A stretch of DNA of 64,000 nucleotides from Prochlorococcus marinus CUG1417. Lineage in GTDB: Bacteria; Cyanobacteriota; Cyanobacteriia; PCC-6307; Cyanobiaceae. Positions 13,571-26,883 of the stretch are shown here, one piece after another; positions within the stretch are counted from its first letter, which is position 1, and each line of letters begins with the position of its first letter. The notes under the pieces were generated by a model. It was not told the origin of the DNA. It saw nothing but the letters and a program-made list of their open reading frames with translations, and searched no databases. The position numbers and the translations under genes were made by a program. Where the stretch lies: the NCBI RefSeq assembly GCF_017695975.1, contig NZ_JAAORN010000002.1, positions 310,001-374,000 of the forward strand, given 5' to 3'.

Positions 13571-15139
13571 ATGGAAAAAATCTTATTTGGAACGCTGGCT
13601 ATTGATTTGGGAAATACTAATACTGTAATTGCTTTTCAAGATCAAAAAGATATAAATGCTGTTTTAATTGAAATACCAAATATTACATCATCTCCAGGAG
13701 TTATACCTACAGCAGTTTGGTTCGAAGAACCATCGAAAACTTTGAAGATCGGAATTAGTGCTTTAAAGATGAGAGACAACTCTAATTCGGATTTATTTTT
13801 TCATTCGAATTTTAAAAGATTAATTGGAAATCCTATTGAAAAAACTAACAAAAAAAATATCTTAGGCCCAAATGAATGTGGCGAGAAATTTTTTAAATTT
13901 TTGTGGGCAAAAATTCCTCAAAAATATGAAATTAAGAGACTTGTCTTAACTGCTCCAATTGATACTTACAAGGGTTATAGAGAATGGTTAGTTAACCTTT
14001 GTAGTGAAATATCTGTAGATGAAATAGCGCTAGTTGATGAGCCTACTGCGGCAAGCTTAGGGATTAATTTACCACTTGGCTCAAAAATCATGACTTTAGA
14101 TATTGGAGGAAGCACAATAGACATGAATATAGTCAAAATAGAGGGAGGGGAAGGGAGGTCTGCACCAATAGCTGAACTTTTAAAATTTAAAGGTAGTGAT
14201 GTCAGCTCAATATCAAAACAAAAAATCAGATGTGCTGAAATAATTAGTAAAACAGGCTCAAAAATTGGCGGGAAAGATATTGATCAATGGATTGTTGATT
14301 ATTTTATTCCAGAAAATGAATATGCAATTAATCTTTTAAAGGCAGAAGAAATAAAATGTAAACTCAGCTCATCTGCAATCAAAAATGAAAATAAGTATCC
14401 AACAAAATTATTAGTTAAGGGGTATCAAGAAAAAGAGTTTTACCTAAGTAAAGAAATGTTTGAAGAAATTATTATTGAGAATAATCTCCTTAATCACCTT
14501 AACTCCTTACTGAAAGATTTATTAAATGAAGCGAGAGGCAAATTTTGCACAGTAAACGACTTAAGTGCAATTATTTTGGTTGGAGGGGGGACTCAAATAC
14601 CTTTAATTAAAGAATGGATATCAAAAAAGATATCTAAAGTCGAAATAAAATCGCCACCTCCTATTGAAACAATAGCTTTAGGAGCTTTAGCAATGACGCC
14701 AGGTGTAAAAATTAAAGATATTTTAAATAGAGGAATATCTATAAGATTATTTAATAGAAGAGATCAAAAACATTTTTGGCATCCTATCTTTTTCAAAGGC
14801 CAAACATGGCCAACTGAAACCCCATTTAAACTGATCCTTCAAGCAAGTAAAAATAATCAGAAAATATTTGAAATAATTATTGGAGAAACAAAACAAGAAA
14901 GAGAATATGATGTGGTTTTTGAAAATGGATTACCAAAATTATCAGAGTTTCAAAGTGAAGAGCAAACTATAAAGTGGGATAAAAAACCACACAAAATCGA
15001 ACTTAAAAATAAATCCAATCTAGGTGAAGACAACTTAAAACTTTTCTTCAAGATTACTAAAGAAGCTAATTTGTTAGTTAAGTGTTTCGATATTAGTGAT
15101 GAATTTTTAGGCGAATATAATTTAGGAAATATCTTCTAA
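13571..15139 (+). CDS. Hsp70-family protein, divergent and short
   Basis: A DnaK-like chaperone relative of 522 residues, about 110 shorter than canonical DnaK. The ATPase domain is complete in outline: phosphate 1 motif LAIDLGNTNTVIAF (about 8-21), RLVLTAPIDTY, VDEPTAASLG, phosphate 2 MTLDIGGSTIDMN, and the adenosine motif ILVGGGTQIPLIKEW. A beta-rich substrate-like domain follows (about 400-520), but the helical lid and EEVD-type tail are missing. This matches divergent Hsp70 proteins of cyanobacteria, not the main DnaK; client and cochaperone are unknown. It is convergent with pyrR, separated by seven bases. Confidence 0.85.
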   Translation: MEKILFGTLAIDLGNTNTVIAFQDQKDINAVLIEIPNITSSPGVIPTAVWFEEPSKTLKIGISALKMRDNSNSDLFFHSNFKRLIGNPIEKTNKKNILGPNECGEKFFKFLWAKIPQKYEIKRLVLTAPIDTYKGYREWLVNLCSEISVDEIALVDEPTAASLGINLPLGSKIMTLDIGGSTIDMNIVKIEGGEGRSAPIAELLKFKGSDVSSISKQKIRCAEIISKTGSKIGGKDIDQWIVDYFIPENEYAINLLKAEEIKCKLSSSAIKNENKYPTKLLVKGYQEKEFYLSKEMFEEIIIENNLLNHLNSLLKDLLNEARGKFCTVNDLSAIILVGGGTQIPLIKEWISKKISKVEIKSPPPIETIALGALAMTPGVKIKDILNRGISIRLFNRRDQKHFWHPIFFKGQTWPTETPFKLILQASKNNQKIFEIIIGETKQEREYDVVFENGLPKLSEFQSEEQTIKWDKKPHKIELKNKSNLGEDNLKLFFKITKEANLLVKCFDISDEFLGEYNLGNIF

Positions 15140-15146
15140 ATAAAAA

Positions 15147-15683
15147 CTAATCCAAAAAAACTCCTTCTTCATTATCAATATTTTTTAGACGTACACTAAT
15201 ACTTTCATTTTTACTAGTAGGAACTTTTTTGCCACAAAAATCCGGTTGAATAGGTAATTCTCTATGGCCTCTATCTACCATTACTAACAACATCACTCTT
15301 TGAGGTCTACCCCATGAATACAAAGAATCCATTGCAGCTCTAATTGTTCTCCCTGTATAAATAACATCATCTATTAGTAGAATTTCTTGTTTCTCAATAG
15401 GAGTTGGAATATCGGTTGCTCTTATTAGTCGAGTCCCAACTCTATTTTGATCATCTCTATAGAAAGTTGGATCAATTATTCCTTTTTTTATTTTTAAACC
15501 TGTCATGCAAAATAATTCTTTTTCTAATACTTCGGCCAGATTAATGCCTCTAGTAGGAATACCAACCAAAAGAAGGTTATCTAAGTTTTTGACTTTTTCA
15601 ATAATTTCGCAAGTTAAACGCGAAATAGTTTTTCTAAGTTCAACTTCAGTTAGTATTACGATCTTTTTTGTTTTCTTGGACAT
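15147..15683 (-). CDS. pyrR: PyrR: pyrimidine regulator / uracil phosphoribosyltransferase
   Basis: Phosphoribosyltransferase-fold protein of 178 residues. The PRPP-binding motif ILLIDDVIYTGRTIRAA (about residues 100-116) is intact, and GIPTRGINLAEVLEKE and the RDDQNRVG flexible-loop region fit PyrR. In Firmicutes PyrR attenuates pyr mRNA. In cyanobacteria the role may be mainly enzymatic; no pyr gene or attenuator is next to it here. The first codon is ATG after a weak ribosome site. Confidence 0.88.
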   Translation of the reverse strand: MSKKTKKIVILTEVELRKTISRLTCEIIEKVKNLDNLLLVGIPTRGINLAEVLEKELFCMTGLKIKKGIIDPTFYRDDQNRVGTRLIRATDIPTPIEKQEILLIDDVIYTGRTIRAAMDSLYSWGRPQRVMLLVMVDRGHRELPIQPDFCGKKVPTSKNESISVRLKNIDNEEGVFLD

Positions 15684-15820
15684 AATTTAACAAGAAATAA
15701 AATTAATCTAATATTTTCATAAATTAGCAAAAGCTAACTATGTTAAATATAAATTGTTAAAGAGTAACGTTTGAAGCTAAATTTAAGGTTGGATCAGTTA
15801 ACAATGAATTTGATCTAAAT

Positions 15821-17443
15821 ATGTCAAAGATTAGCAGCAAAAATATAAAAAGATTAAGTGTTCCTCAGAGCCCTGTAGTTCTTGCAATACTAGATGGATG
15901 GGGGTATAGAAAAGAAAAACCAGATAATGCTATAAAAAGTGCCAATACACCAATCATGGACTCATTGTGGCATGCCTACCCTCACACCCTTATAGGTGCT
16001 AGCGGATCTGATGTAGGCCTCCCAGATGGTCAAATGGGCAATTCAGAGGTAGGTCACCTTACCATTGGCTCGGGAAGAATAATACAACAAGAACTTGTAA
16101 GGATTTCAAATATTGTAAAAAATAATCAATTAGGCTTGGTAAATGAGTTAAGAGAGTTGGCTGATTCATTAAAGAAAAATAATTCTACTTTGCATATCAC
16201 GGGATTATGTTCCGATGGAGGAGTTCATAGTCATATCGATCATTTATTAGGCTTAATTAAATGGGCATATGATAATAAACTTAAAAAAGTTGCAATCCAC
16301 ATCATTACTGATGGAAGAGACACTCCTGCAAAAAGTGCCTCAAAATATTTAAATCAAATAGAGTCATGCATAAAAAAATTTAACGTAGGCGAAATAGCTT
16401 CCATATGCGGAAGATACTGGATAATGGATAGAAATCTTTTATGGGATAGAACAGAAAAAGCATATTCTAATTTGACTGATCCTGATATTCAAATAACAAA
16501 TATTTCACCCAAAGATTACATAGAAAAAAGTTATGCCAAAAACATAACCGATGAATTTATAGAGCCCATACGAATGTCTGAAAACTATCTTAAAGATGGG
16601 GATAGTTTGATTTGCTTTAACTTTCGTCCAGATAGAGCAAGACAAATAGTCAAATCCCTTGCGGTCAAGGAATTCTCAGAGTTTGAAAGAAAAAATTATC
16701 CAAATCTAGATTTTGTTACTTTTACTCAATATGATCCAAACTTTCCCGTTAAAGTTGCATTTCCTCCTGAATCACTCAATAATTTCATAGGCCAAATAGT
16801 TTCAGAAAACGGGCTTAAACAATACAGAACCGCGGAAACTGAAAAATATCCTCACGTAACATACTTTTTCAATGGAGGAGTTGAAATTCCTTTACCTGGA
16901 GAAGAGAGACACTTGGTTCCATCTCCAAGAGTCGCAACTTATGATATGGAACCCGAAATGTCTGCGGAGGAATTAACTAATAGCTGCTCTAAAGCAATTA
17001 AAAGCGGAAATTATGCTTTTATTGTAATCAATTTTGCCAATCCTGATATGGTTGGTCATACAGGAAACATGGATGCAACAATTAAAGCTATAGAAAAAGT
17101 AGATAAATGTATAGGTCAAATAGTTAATGCTACTGGAGAAATGGGAGGAAGCATTATTATTACAGCCGATCATGGTAACGCAGAGGTAATGAAAGGATCT
17201 GAAGGAGAACCATGGACAGCACACACAACAAATAAAGTTCCATTAATTTTGATTGAAGGTGAAAAAAGAAAAATACCAAATATGGGAAATGAAATTAATT
17301 TAAGAGAAAACGCTGGCTTAGCAGATATTGCCCCCACTTTATTGCAATTATTAAATCTACCAATACCAAGAGAAATGACAGGCAAAACGCTTATTCAAGA
17401 AATTGAATTAAAGGGTTATAATAAGGTCGTTCAACACGTTTAA
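15821..17443 (+). CDS. gpmI: 2,3-bisphosphoglycerate-independent phosphoglycerate mutase
   Basis: Interconverts 3- and 2-phosphoglycerate in lower glycolysis, using two Mn ions and a phosphoserine intermediate. The alkaline-phosphatase-superfamily motifs are intact: [11 protein letters not shown] (metal Asp), the catalytic serine in [24 protein letters not shown] and [10 protein letters not shown], and the metal site [11 protein letters not shown] near the C terminus with GHTG before it. The length of 540 is normal. secG follows after 22 bases in the same direction, a pairing common in this lineage. Confidence 0.95.
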   Translation: MSKISSKNIKRLSVPQSPVVLAILDGWGYRKEKPDNAIKSANTPIMDSLWHAYPHTLIGASGSDVGLPDGQMGNSEVGHLTIGSGRIIQQELVRISNIVKNNQLGLVNELRELADSLKKNNSTLHITGLCSDGGVHSHIDHLLGLIKWAYDNKLKKVAIHIITDGRDTPAKSASKYLNQIESCIKKFNVGEIASICGRYWIMDRNLLWDRTEKAYSNLTDPDIQITNISPKDYIEKSYAKNITDEFIEPIRMSENYLKDGDSLICFNFRPDRARQIVKSLAVKEFSEFERKNYPNLDFVTFTQYDPNFPVKVAFPPESLNNFIGQIVSENGLKQYRTAETEKYPHVTYFFNGGVEIPLPGEERHLVPSPRVATYDMEPEMSAEELTNSCSKAIKSGNYAFIVINFANPDMVGHTGNMDATIKAIEKVDKCIGQIVNATGEMGGSIIITADHGNAEVMKGSEGEPWTAHTTNKVPLILIEGEKRKIPNMGNEINLRENAGLADIAPTLLQLLNLPIPREMTGKTLIQEIELKGYNKVVQHV

Positions 17444-17465
17444 AGTTAATAAAGTTTTTTAAACA

Positions 17466-17693
17466 ATGATTCAAATTATTAGTTGGATTTGGGTATTTTC
17501 GGGAGTTATTCTCATCTTATTAGTTTTACTTCATAGTCCCAAAGGTGATGGAATGGGAGGAATAGCGGCCAGTGGAAGCTCTATGTTCAACAGCGCAAGT
17601 AGTGCAGAAGCCTCTCTAAACAAAATAACTTGGACTTTTTTAGTGATATTTTTGTCTCTGGCAATTATTCTTAGCGCTGGTTGGATTTCATAA
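17466..17693 (+). CDS. secG: Preprotein translocase subunit SecG
   Basis: Small membrane subunit of the SecYEG translocon. Two hydrophobic segments (about residues 5-22 and 52-72) flank the typical loop VLLHSPKGDGMGGIAASGSS, including the SSxMFNSA-like motif. At 75 residues it has the usual length. It lies just downstream of gpmI and is followed by a bidirectional terminator hairpin. Confidence 0.9.
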   Translation: MIQIISWIWVFSGVILILLVLLHSPKGDGMGGIAASGSSMFNSASSAEASLNKITWTFLVIFLSLAIILSAGWIS

Positions 17694-17702
17694 AAGTTAA
17701 AA

Positions 17703-17735
17703 AAAAGGGACCATTTTGAATGATCCCTTAAAAAG
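17703..17735. terminator. Bidirectional terminator between secG and groEL
   Basis: AAGGGA (17705-17710) pairs with TCCCTT (17724-17729), with an inner CATT/AATG pair. A-run on one side and T/A-run on the other allow use from both strands. It separates the convergent secG and groEL transcripts. Confidence 0.65.
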
Positions 17736-17759
17736 ATTTATTGAAAACTATTGTTTAGA

Positions 17760-19424
<1,665 letters not shown>

Positions 19425-19448
19425 TTAATAATTTTTGAAACAAATATT

Positions 19449-19760
19449 TTAGCTTACTACAGCTAAAATATCCTTTTCTGAGAGCAAGACATATTCATCT
19501 CCTCCCAATTTAATGTCTGTGCCAGCATATTTGCTGTACAAAACTTTATCGCCAATACTCACTTCTGGAGTTTGTCGAGAACCATCGTCATTAAGTTTGC
19601 CAGGGCCCACCTGAGCAACTTCTCCAACCTGTGGTTTTTCTTTAGCTGAATCAGGCAAAAGAATGCCCCCAGCAGTTTTTTCCTCAGATGCGGAAACTTT
19701 AATAAATATTCTATCTCCCAGTGGTTTTACTGTAGAGACTGTAAGTGAAACAGCTGCCAT
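19449..19760 (-). CDS. groS: Co-chaperonin GroES
   Basis: A 103-residue lid of the GroEL chamber. It shows [20 protein letters not shown], the mobile loop [17 protein letters not shown], and [20 protein letters not shown]. First gene of the groES-groEL operon. Its upstream 218 bases are shared with the divergent atpD gene. A short hairpin-capable palindrome GACGCTTTACGTC lies about 30 bases before the start (19787-19799), but it is not CIRCE. Confidence 0.96.
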
Positions 19761-19975
19761 AGATTAACGGAGGATCATGAGTGAGACGCTTTACGTCATA
19801 AAAATGGAAAGAGAAATTCTCCATTCGTATCATCAACAACATAATCTGCAAAGCGGCAATTAAACCATACTTAACTTGTGCGGGTGGCCGAACCCATTTA
19901 ACGAATCTACCCATTAGATGGTAGTATTTTCGGATTATGAGCTGTTTAAATCAGCTAATCATCACCAATCTATAA

Positions 19976-21439
<1,464 letters not shown>

Positions 21440-21479
21440 ATATTTACAAATATTTTTTACCTTCAATAATTTTATAGTA

Positions 21480-21884
21480 ATGGCAATTTCTCTCAAAGTT
21501 TTAGCACCTAATAAAAATGTTTATCAAGGAGAAGCTGAAGAAGTTATCCTTCCCAGTACTACTGGTCAACTTGGTGTTCTCCCAGGACACATTTCTTTAG
21601 TTACGGCTATTGATATTGGGGTCTTAAGGCTAAGAACTAATTCTCAGTGGAAATCAATAGCTTTAATGGGAGGCTTCGCTGAAATTGAGTCAGATGAAGT
21701 TATAGTTTTGGTAAATAATGCCGAAATTGGATCTGAAATTAATGTTCAAAATGCTGAACAAGATCTTCAAGAAGCAAAATCAGCAATTAGTAAATTCCCT
21801 GAAAATGAGAAAAGTCCAGAAAAAGTAAAAGCCTTAAAAGCAATTTCTAAGGCCGAGGCTAGGATTCAAGCAGCAAAAAACTAA
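21480..21884 (+). CDS. atpC: ATP synthase subunit epsilon
   Basis: Central-stalk subunit of F1 that couples rotation and inhibits idle ATP hydrolysis (atpE in plastid naming). The N-terminal beta sandwich is clear ([32 protein letters not shown]), as is the C-terminal helical pair ending in EARIQAAKN. 134 residues, 40 bases after atpD, so cotranscribed. It ends two bases from the convergent ycf65 gene. Confidence 0.95.
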   Translation: MAISLKVLAPNKNVYQGEAEEVILPSTTGQLGVLPGHISLVTAIDIGVLRLRTNSQWKSIALMGGFAEIESDEVIVLVNNAEIGSEINVQNAEQDLQEAKSAISKFPENEKSPEKVKALKAISKAEARIQAAKN

Positions 21885-21886
21885 AT

Positions 21887-22381
21887 TTAAGCAGTTCCAC
21901 AAAAAGCTACTTCGGGAAACTTTAACTTAGCTTCTTCTAATTTTTTCGTTTTACCTTCTTCTTGCCAATAATTGATTACTTCTGTAGCTTTATTCAATAT
22001 TTCAACTCTTTCATTATTTGTAATCCAAGCTTTATTCTCTAAATCACTTTTTAATTTTTCCCAAGCATCATCTCTTGGCCAAAAATAATAAGCAGTTAGT
22101 GGGCTTGGTCCTCCCCCCACTATTTGATCAACAGCCAAAGCAACATTATCAGGTAGCCATAATACTTTAATTATGAACCTTCCTTCGTCAGGCTTGGGGG
22201 TATAACCAGTGGGCACTCCATCTTCATCTATTGTGGCAGCTGCTAATACAGCTGAAGCACCCATCATCCCTAAATTAGTAGAAGAATTTTTGGTTTTTTG
22301 ATGATCACTGTTTTTGTCTTTAATTTCTGTTGAATTTTGACTCGACTTATCTGATGAGGTCATTATCTTATTTATGTTCAA
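21887..22381 (-). CDS. ycf65: Ribosomal protein PSRP-3 / Ycf65
   Basis: Plastid-specific ribosomal protein 3 family, a small-subunit component shared by cyanobacteria and plastids. The conserved domain fills the C-terminal two thirds: [39 protein letters not shown], and [17 protein letters not shown]. An N-terminal extension of about 65 residues is rich in Ser, Asn, Lys and Thr and low in complexity; it may start too far upstream, since ATG M6 or M39-M40 are other choices. Convergent with atpC. Confidence 0.85.
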   Translation of the reverse strand: MNINKIMTSSDKSSQNSTEIKDKNSDHQKTKNSSTNLGMMGASAVLAAATIDEDGVPTGYTPKPDEGRFIIKVLWLPDNVALAVDQIVGGGPSPLTAYYFWPRDDAWEKLKSDLENKAWITNNERVEILNKATEVINYWQEEGKTKKLEEAKLKFPEVAFCGTA

Positions 22382-22468
22382 TAAATAATTTATCAGTTAG
22401 AGGTAACATTTTGATTGATTAATTCAAAATTTCTTGATTTAGTTATTGATAATTTTTAAACAGAATTT

Positions 22469-22627
22469 CTATCTTTCAAGAGAAACTTGATAAAAATCAT
22501 AAATTTTTGCTTCCAATGAATCCCAAAGATCTTTAGGAATATCGTTTTCTTCTGCAAACATTCCAAGCTGGCTAGCCAAGCCTCTCGCCTTAGAGAGTTT
22601 AGAATCATATGAATCTGAATTATTCAT
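22469..22627 (-). CDS. Small soluble hypothetical protein, 52 aa
   Basis: Clear ATG-to-stop frame on the minus strand between pepP and ycf65. The product is helical: SKARGLASQLGMFAEENDIP, then DLWDSLEAKIYDFYQVS. Amphipathic helices and good coding character suggest a real conserved protein; no family name is known to me. It follows pepP on the same strand after 53 bases. Confidence 0.65.
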   Translation of the reverse strand: MNNSDSYDSKLSKARGLASQLGMFAEENDIPKDLWDSLEAKIYDFYQVSLER

Positions 22628-22680
22628 TTTTGAACATTAAACTTTATCAAAATAAATCTAATAACTAGATAAGTCAAATT

Positions 22681-24006
22681 TTAAAACTCTAAATCAGAAA
22701 TTTCTTTTAGCGCAGCAAAACTTAAAACTTCTGGATTTGAGTTATTGATAAGTACATCATCTTCAATTCTTATCCCAATGCCTTTCCATTTATCATCAAT
22801 ATTGGGTTGTCCATCAGGAACCGGAATCCTATCACTAATATAAATACCAGGTTCTACAGTAAGAATCATTCCATTCTGTAATGGCACTTCATAGTCTCCC
22901 ATTCTGTATGCCCCAACATCATGAACATCCAAACCAAGCCAATGTCCAGTTCTGTGCATGTAAAGATGTTTATATGATTGACTCTCAATTATTTGCTCAG
23001 TACTACCGGACAACAAACCGATTTCTCTTAATCCTTCTATTAAAATCTTTAAAGCAACATTGTGCACATTACTAGAATTTGATCCAGTTATGGCACTTTT
23101 AATTGCACTTTTCTGGGCACTCAATACGATTTCATAAATAATTTTTTGCTCTTTAGAAAACTTCCCACCTATAGGAATAGTCCTAGTTATGTCTCCATTG
23201 TAATAATCAGTTAATGAACAGCCAGCATCTACCAACAATAAATCACCCTTCTTCAAAGGGGAGTCATTTGAAGTGTAGTGCAAAATACAGGCATTATCTC
23301 CAGAAGCAACAATAGAGTTATAGGCAGGGCCTCTAGCACCTTTTTCTAAGAAATATCCCTCTAGCAGACCCTGAACTTGTCTTTCATTTTTCTTAGAGGA
23401 GATAGATTCTCTTACTAACTCATGGGCTTCAGCTGAAATTTGTATAGCTTCTCTCATTCTTTTAATTTCAAATTCACTTTTAATTAATCTCATTTCATTT
23501 AAATAAATTTCTGGAGATTTTATAGAATTTGCACCAATTCCCAATCTTGATCGATTTTCAAGTTGTTGAGTAAATACCTCAAGAACTATTTTCTCAATTA
23601 ATGGATGCTTACCAATTGAAAAAACAAGTTCATCAGAACCATTTATATAGCCTGGGAGTAGGTCTCTGAATTCGTTTATTGAGTGAGCCTTATCAGCTTT
23701 AAACTCTTTTTCAGCGCCCTCTAAACCCCATCTAAAGCCATGCCACACTTCGCTGATTACATCTTTAGGGGCAACAAACAAAATAAATCTCTCTCCTTTA
23801 GGCTTATGAGATAAGAAAAGAGCAATCGCATCAGGCTCATCAAAACCAGTTAAATACCAAAAATTACTATCTTGTCTAAAAGGATATTCACAATCTGCAT
23901 GATGCTTCACAAGCTTAGCTCCTGGGATAATAGCAGCCTTACCCCCTAATCTTTCTAGGAAAATTTCCCTTCTTTCTTCAAAAACTTTATTATTGGACTT
24001 AATCAT
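22681..24006 (-). CDS. pepP: Xaa-Pro aminopeptidase (PepP)
   Basis: Dinuclear metallopeptidase that removes an N-terminal residue before proline. The creatinase-like N-terminal domain is followed by the pita-bread catalytic domain, with all ligand regions: LLVDAGCSLTDYYNGDITRT (two Asp), HRTGHWLGLDVHD (His), VEPGIYI (Glu) and GIGIRIEDDVLI (Glu). 441 residues is the E. coli PepP length. It diverges from the DUF21 gene across 74 bases. Confidence 0.93.
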   Translation of the reverse strand: MIKSNNKVFEERREIFLERLGGKAAIIPGAKLVKHHADCEYPFRQDSNFWYLTGFDEPDAIALFLSHKPKGERFILFVAPKDVISEVWHGFRWGLEGAEKEFKADKAHSINEFRDLLPGYINGSDELVFSIGKHPLIEKIVLEVFTQQLENRSRLGIGANSIKSPEIYLNEMRLIKSEFEIKRMREAIQISAEAHELVRESISSKKNERQVQGLLEGYFLEKGARGPAYNSIVASGDNACILHYTSNDSPLKKGDLLLVDAGCSLTDYYNGDITRTIPIGGKFSKEQKIIYEIVLSAQKSAIKSAITGSNSSNVHNVALKILIEGLREIGLLSGSTEQIIESQSYKHLYMHRTGHWLGLDVHDVGAYRMGDYEVPLQNGMILTVEPGIYISDRIPVPDGQPNIDDKWKGIGIRIEDDVLINNSNPEVLSFAALKEISDLEF

Positions 24007-24080
24007 GAATTAGGTATTGGCGAGTTTTAAAAAAAAATGGAAGAATAAATCAAAACAGATTTATTCTTTAATTTATCTTA

Positions 24081-25058
24081 ATGGAACCAAGTGTTTACGT
24101 TTTAATTTTACTAATTTTTACTATTTTAATTGGGTCAGCATGTTGTTCGGGAGTAGAAGCTGCTTTTTTAGCTGTAAATTCAATTAGAATTTTGGAAATA
24201 GCCTCAAAACAGAAGCCTAAAAGTTCTGCGAATCAACTTCTTAAACTTAGGAAACATCTTGGGAGGACATTAACTGTAATTACAATCACTAATAATGGAT
24301 TTAACATAATTGGAAGTCTTATTTTAGGTGTATACGGAGCGTTAGTTATTAAAAGTAGTTATGGCTTAACCCTTTTTTCAATTGCTTTTTATGTACTTGT
24401 TGTTTTAGTTGGAGAAGTACTACCCAAAGCTCTTGGCACGAGATTTTCAGTACAAATAGCATTAACATCAGTTCCAATCCTGCGTGTATTAAATACTTTA
24501 ATGAGGCCATTTCTAGTGTTAATCGAGCAAATATTTCCAGTTATTACTGCGGAAAATGAAATTTCAACTGATGAAGAAGAAATTAGACAAATGGCAAAAA
24601 TTGGAAGTCAAAAAGGTTTGATAGAGGCTGATGAGGCTGCAATGATATTTAAGGTTTTTCAATTAAATGATTTAAAAGCCAAAGATTTAATGATCCCTAG
24701 GGTATCAGCACCATGTCTTGATGGATCTTCAAATCTTGATGAAATTTCAAAACTTATAATGTCAGACAACTCACCATGGTGGGTTATTTTGGGAGATAAA
24801 GTTGACAAAATCCAAGGGGTAGTCAAACGTGAAAATATGTTAGAGGAACTAATTAATGGGGAAAATAAAATATTACTATCAGAAATTTGCGAACCTGTGG
24901 ACTACATTCCCGAAATGATCAAGGCAGATCAATTATTAACAAGATTTGACAAGAATCATAAAGGAGTGAAAGTAGTAGTAGATGAATTTGGTGGTTTTGT
25001 GGGGATTATTAGTGCAGAAGCTGTGTTATCTGTATTAGCTGGTTGGTGGAAAAAATAA
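24081..25058 (+). CDS. DUF21/CBS-pair membrane protein (CNNM/CorC type)
   Basis: N-terminal DUF21 membrane domain with three to four spans (residues 5-25, 68-90, 95-120, 135-155) including SACCSGVEAAFLAVNSIRI and VGEVLPKALG. A CBS-domain pair (about 190-320) with KDLMIPR and VVVDEFGGFVGIIS follows. At 325 residues it lacks the C-terminal CorC/HlyC domain found in longer relatives. The family is tied to Mg or Co transport; the role here is inferred. It starts a tight run of four genes ending with nadE. Confidence 0.85.
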   Translation: MEPSVYVLILLIFTILIGSACCSGVEAAFLAVNSIRILEIASKQKPKSSANQLLKLRKHLGRTLTVITITNNGFNIIGSLILGVYGALVIKSSYGLTLFSIAFYVLVVLVGEVLPKALGTRFSVQIALTSVPILRVLNTLMRPFLVLIEQIFPVITAENEISTDEEEIRQMAKIGSQKGLIEADEAAMIFKVFQLNDLKAKDLMIPRVSAPCLDGSSNLDEISKLIMSDNSPWWVILGDKVDKIQGVVKRENMLEELINGENKILLSEICEPVDYIPEMIKADQLLTRFDKNHKGVKVVVDEFGGFVGIISAEAVLSVLAGWWKK

Positions 25059-25061
25059 ATT

Positions 25062-26303
25062 ATGGAACAATTTAAAATTAATAAAAATTATTTACTTTTA
25101 AAAAATTGGTGGGAGGCTTTAGATCTTACCAATTATGAAAAAAGTTTTTTTAATAGAGAAATAATTTCTTTTAATCAACAACTTTTTAGGCTCAAAGAAA
25201 ATAAAATTACAATTGGTGCATATGGTAAATCAGGCGTAGGTAAATCTTCTGTTTTAAATTCTTTATTAAAGAAAAACATATTTAAAACAAATATTATTAA
25301 CGGTTCTACAAGTGAAATACAGGCTGAAGAATGGGACCTGAAAGGTCAAGCGCTCAAAAGTATAGAGTTACTAGATTCGCCAGGATTTGATTTCTGCGAT
25401 ATTAAATTCCCAGATAAAATCTACTCTCGAATAAATCAATCAGATCTTATTTTATTTGTAGTTGCAGGAGATATTAATAGAAACGAAGTAAGCGAAATTA
25501 GCTCATTTATTAAAGATGGGAAAAAAATTATTTTAATTTTAAATAAAATCGATCTTTTTAAACAAAAAGGATTAAAAGAAATAATAGAAAATATAAAGTT
25601 AAAGCTGCCCAGTGATTTAAATATTCCAATTATTATTAATCATGAAAACAATCTTACAAACTACATAACAAAAATAATCAATCAATATGGAAAGACATTA
25701 TTAACATTAAATTCTCTCCAGTTAGCTGACAAGTTGTTTCTAAAAATAAAGGAACAAAGACTACAAAAAAGGCGTAAATTAGCTCAGTCAACTATTGGTA
25801 AATTTTCGACCATAAAGGCATCGGCAGTAGCTCTTAATCCCTTTTTTTTGATTGATGTTGCTGGTAGTTTTGCTCTAGATACTGCATTAATAAGGGAATT
25901 AAGTAAAGTTTATGGCTTAAATTTAAAGAGTGAATCTACGAGAAAAATATTCCAAAATATATCTATCAACAACTTATTTTTGGGATTCACTCAAGTTAGT
26001 ATCAATGCATCTTTCAACATTATCAAGAAAGTAATTTTATTTTCAGCACCTTTTACTAACGGACTATCATTAATACCATATGGACCAATCGCAATTATTC
26101 AGGCAGCAATCGCAGTGCATTCTACAAAAAATCTTGGAAAATTAGCAGCTAAAGAGATATTCATAAGAAGCAAATCTTCTTATGTAGAGCCTTCTATTAT
26201 GATCCAAAATATATCTTTTAAAGAACCAGATATTTTTAACCACATTAATATTTATTTATCAAAAAGGAACTTAAATAAAAATTTTGTGAGTTTACTTCCT
26301 TAA
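25062..26303 (+). CDS. Era-like GTPase with DUF697 membrane-associated domain
   Basis: The N-terminal GTPase domain shows G1 GAYGKSGVGKSSVLN (about 48-62), G3 LLDSPGFDF and G4 ILNKIDLF. The C-terminal part (about 240-400) is hydrophobic and matches the DUF697 type (ASAVALNPFFLIDVAGSFAL). Such proteins occur in cyanobacteria and plastids with no agreed function. Three bases separate it from the DUF21 gene and one base from nadD, so the four genes are one operon. Confidence 0.85.
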   Translation: MEQFKINKNYLLLKNWWEALDLTNYEKSFFNREIISFNQQLFRLKENKITIGAYGKSGVGKSSVLNSLLKKNIFKTNIINGSTSEIQAEEWDLKGQALKSIELLDSPGFDFCDIKFPDKIYSRINQSDLILFVVAGDINRNEVSEISSFIKDGKKIILILNKIDLFKQKGLKEIIENIKLKLPSDLNIPIIINHENNLTNYITKIINQYGKTLLTLNSLQLADKLFLKIKEQRLQKRRKLAQSTIGKFSTIKASAVALNPFFLIDVAGSFALDTALIRELSKVYGLNLKSESTRKIFQNISINNLFLGFTQVSINASFNIIKKVILFSAPFTNGLSLIPYGPIAIIQAAIAVHSTKNLGKLAAKEIFIRSKSSYVEPSIMIQNISFKEPDIFNHINIYLSKRNLNKNFVSLLP

Positions 26304-26304
26304 C

Positions 26305-26883
26305 ATGGGAAAAAATGTCGCATTATTTGGTACCAGTGCAGATCCACCTACAATTGGTCATAAAAAAATACTTGAAGAATTATCCAAAATTTATGCTTTT
26401 ACGGTTAGTTATGTAAGCAACAACCCAAACAAAAATCACAAAGTGGATATCTCTATTCGTAGCCATTTATTAAAAACTCTTATTGAAGATTTAGATAATC
26501 CTAAAATTTTATTTAATCAAAGTGTTAGTAGCCAATGGGCAGTAGAGTCAATTAAAAAATGTAAAAGAATTTATAAATTTAATAATTTAGATTTTGTTAT
26601 TGGGAGTGATTTAATCAAAGATATTTTCCGTTGGAAAAATTTTGATAAAATCATAAATGAGGCAAGTTTTTTTATAATTTTGAGAGACGGATATCCTGTT
26701 GAAACAAAAACTCTTAAAATGTTAGAAACTTATAAAGTGAAATTTAAGATTTCAACCATAAAAATCCCAAAAATTTCAAGTTCTAAGTTCAGGTCAAATT
26801 TTAATTATTCTAATTTACCAACTTCATTAATAGATCTTGTTAAAAAGAATAATTTATATGAATCCACTAAATTAGTTGAATGA
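26305..26883 (+). CDS. nadD: Nicotinate-nucleotide adenylyltransferase
   Basis: Transfers AMP to nicotinate mononucleotide to form deamido-NAD. Nucleotidyltransferase motifs are present: ALFGTSADPPTIGHKKIL (the GTxxPxHxGH class, with T-x-G-H here) and ISSSKFRSNF at the C terminus in place of the usual ISST/SxIR. 192 residues. nadE follows with an ATGA overlap; together they cover the last two steps to NAD. Confidence 0.9.
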   Translation: MGKNVALFGTSADPPTIGHKKILEELSKIYAFTVSYVSNNPNKNHKVDISIRSHLLKTLIEDLDNPKILFNQSVSSQWAVESIKKCKRIYKFNNLDFVIGSDLIKDIFRWKNFDKIINEASFFIILRDGYPVETKTLKMLETYKVKFKISTIKIPKISSSKFRSNFNYSNLPTSLIDLVKKNNLYESTKLVE

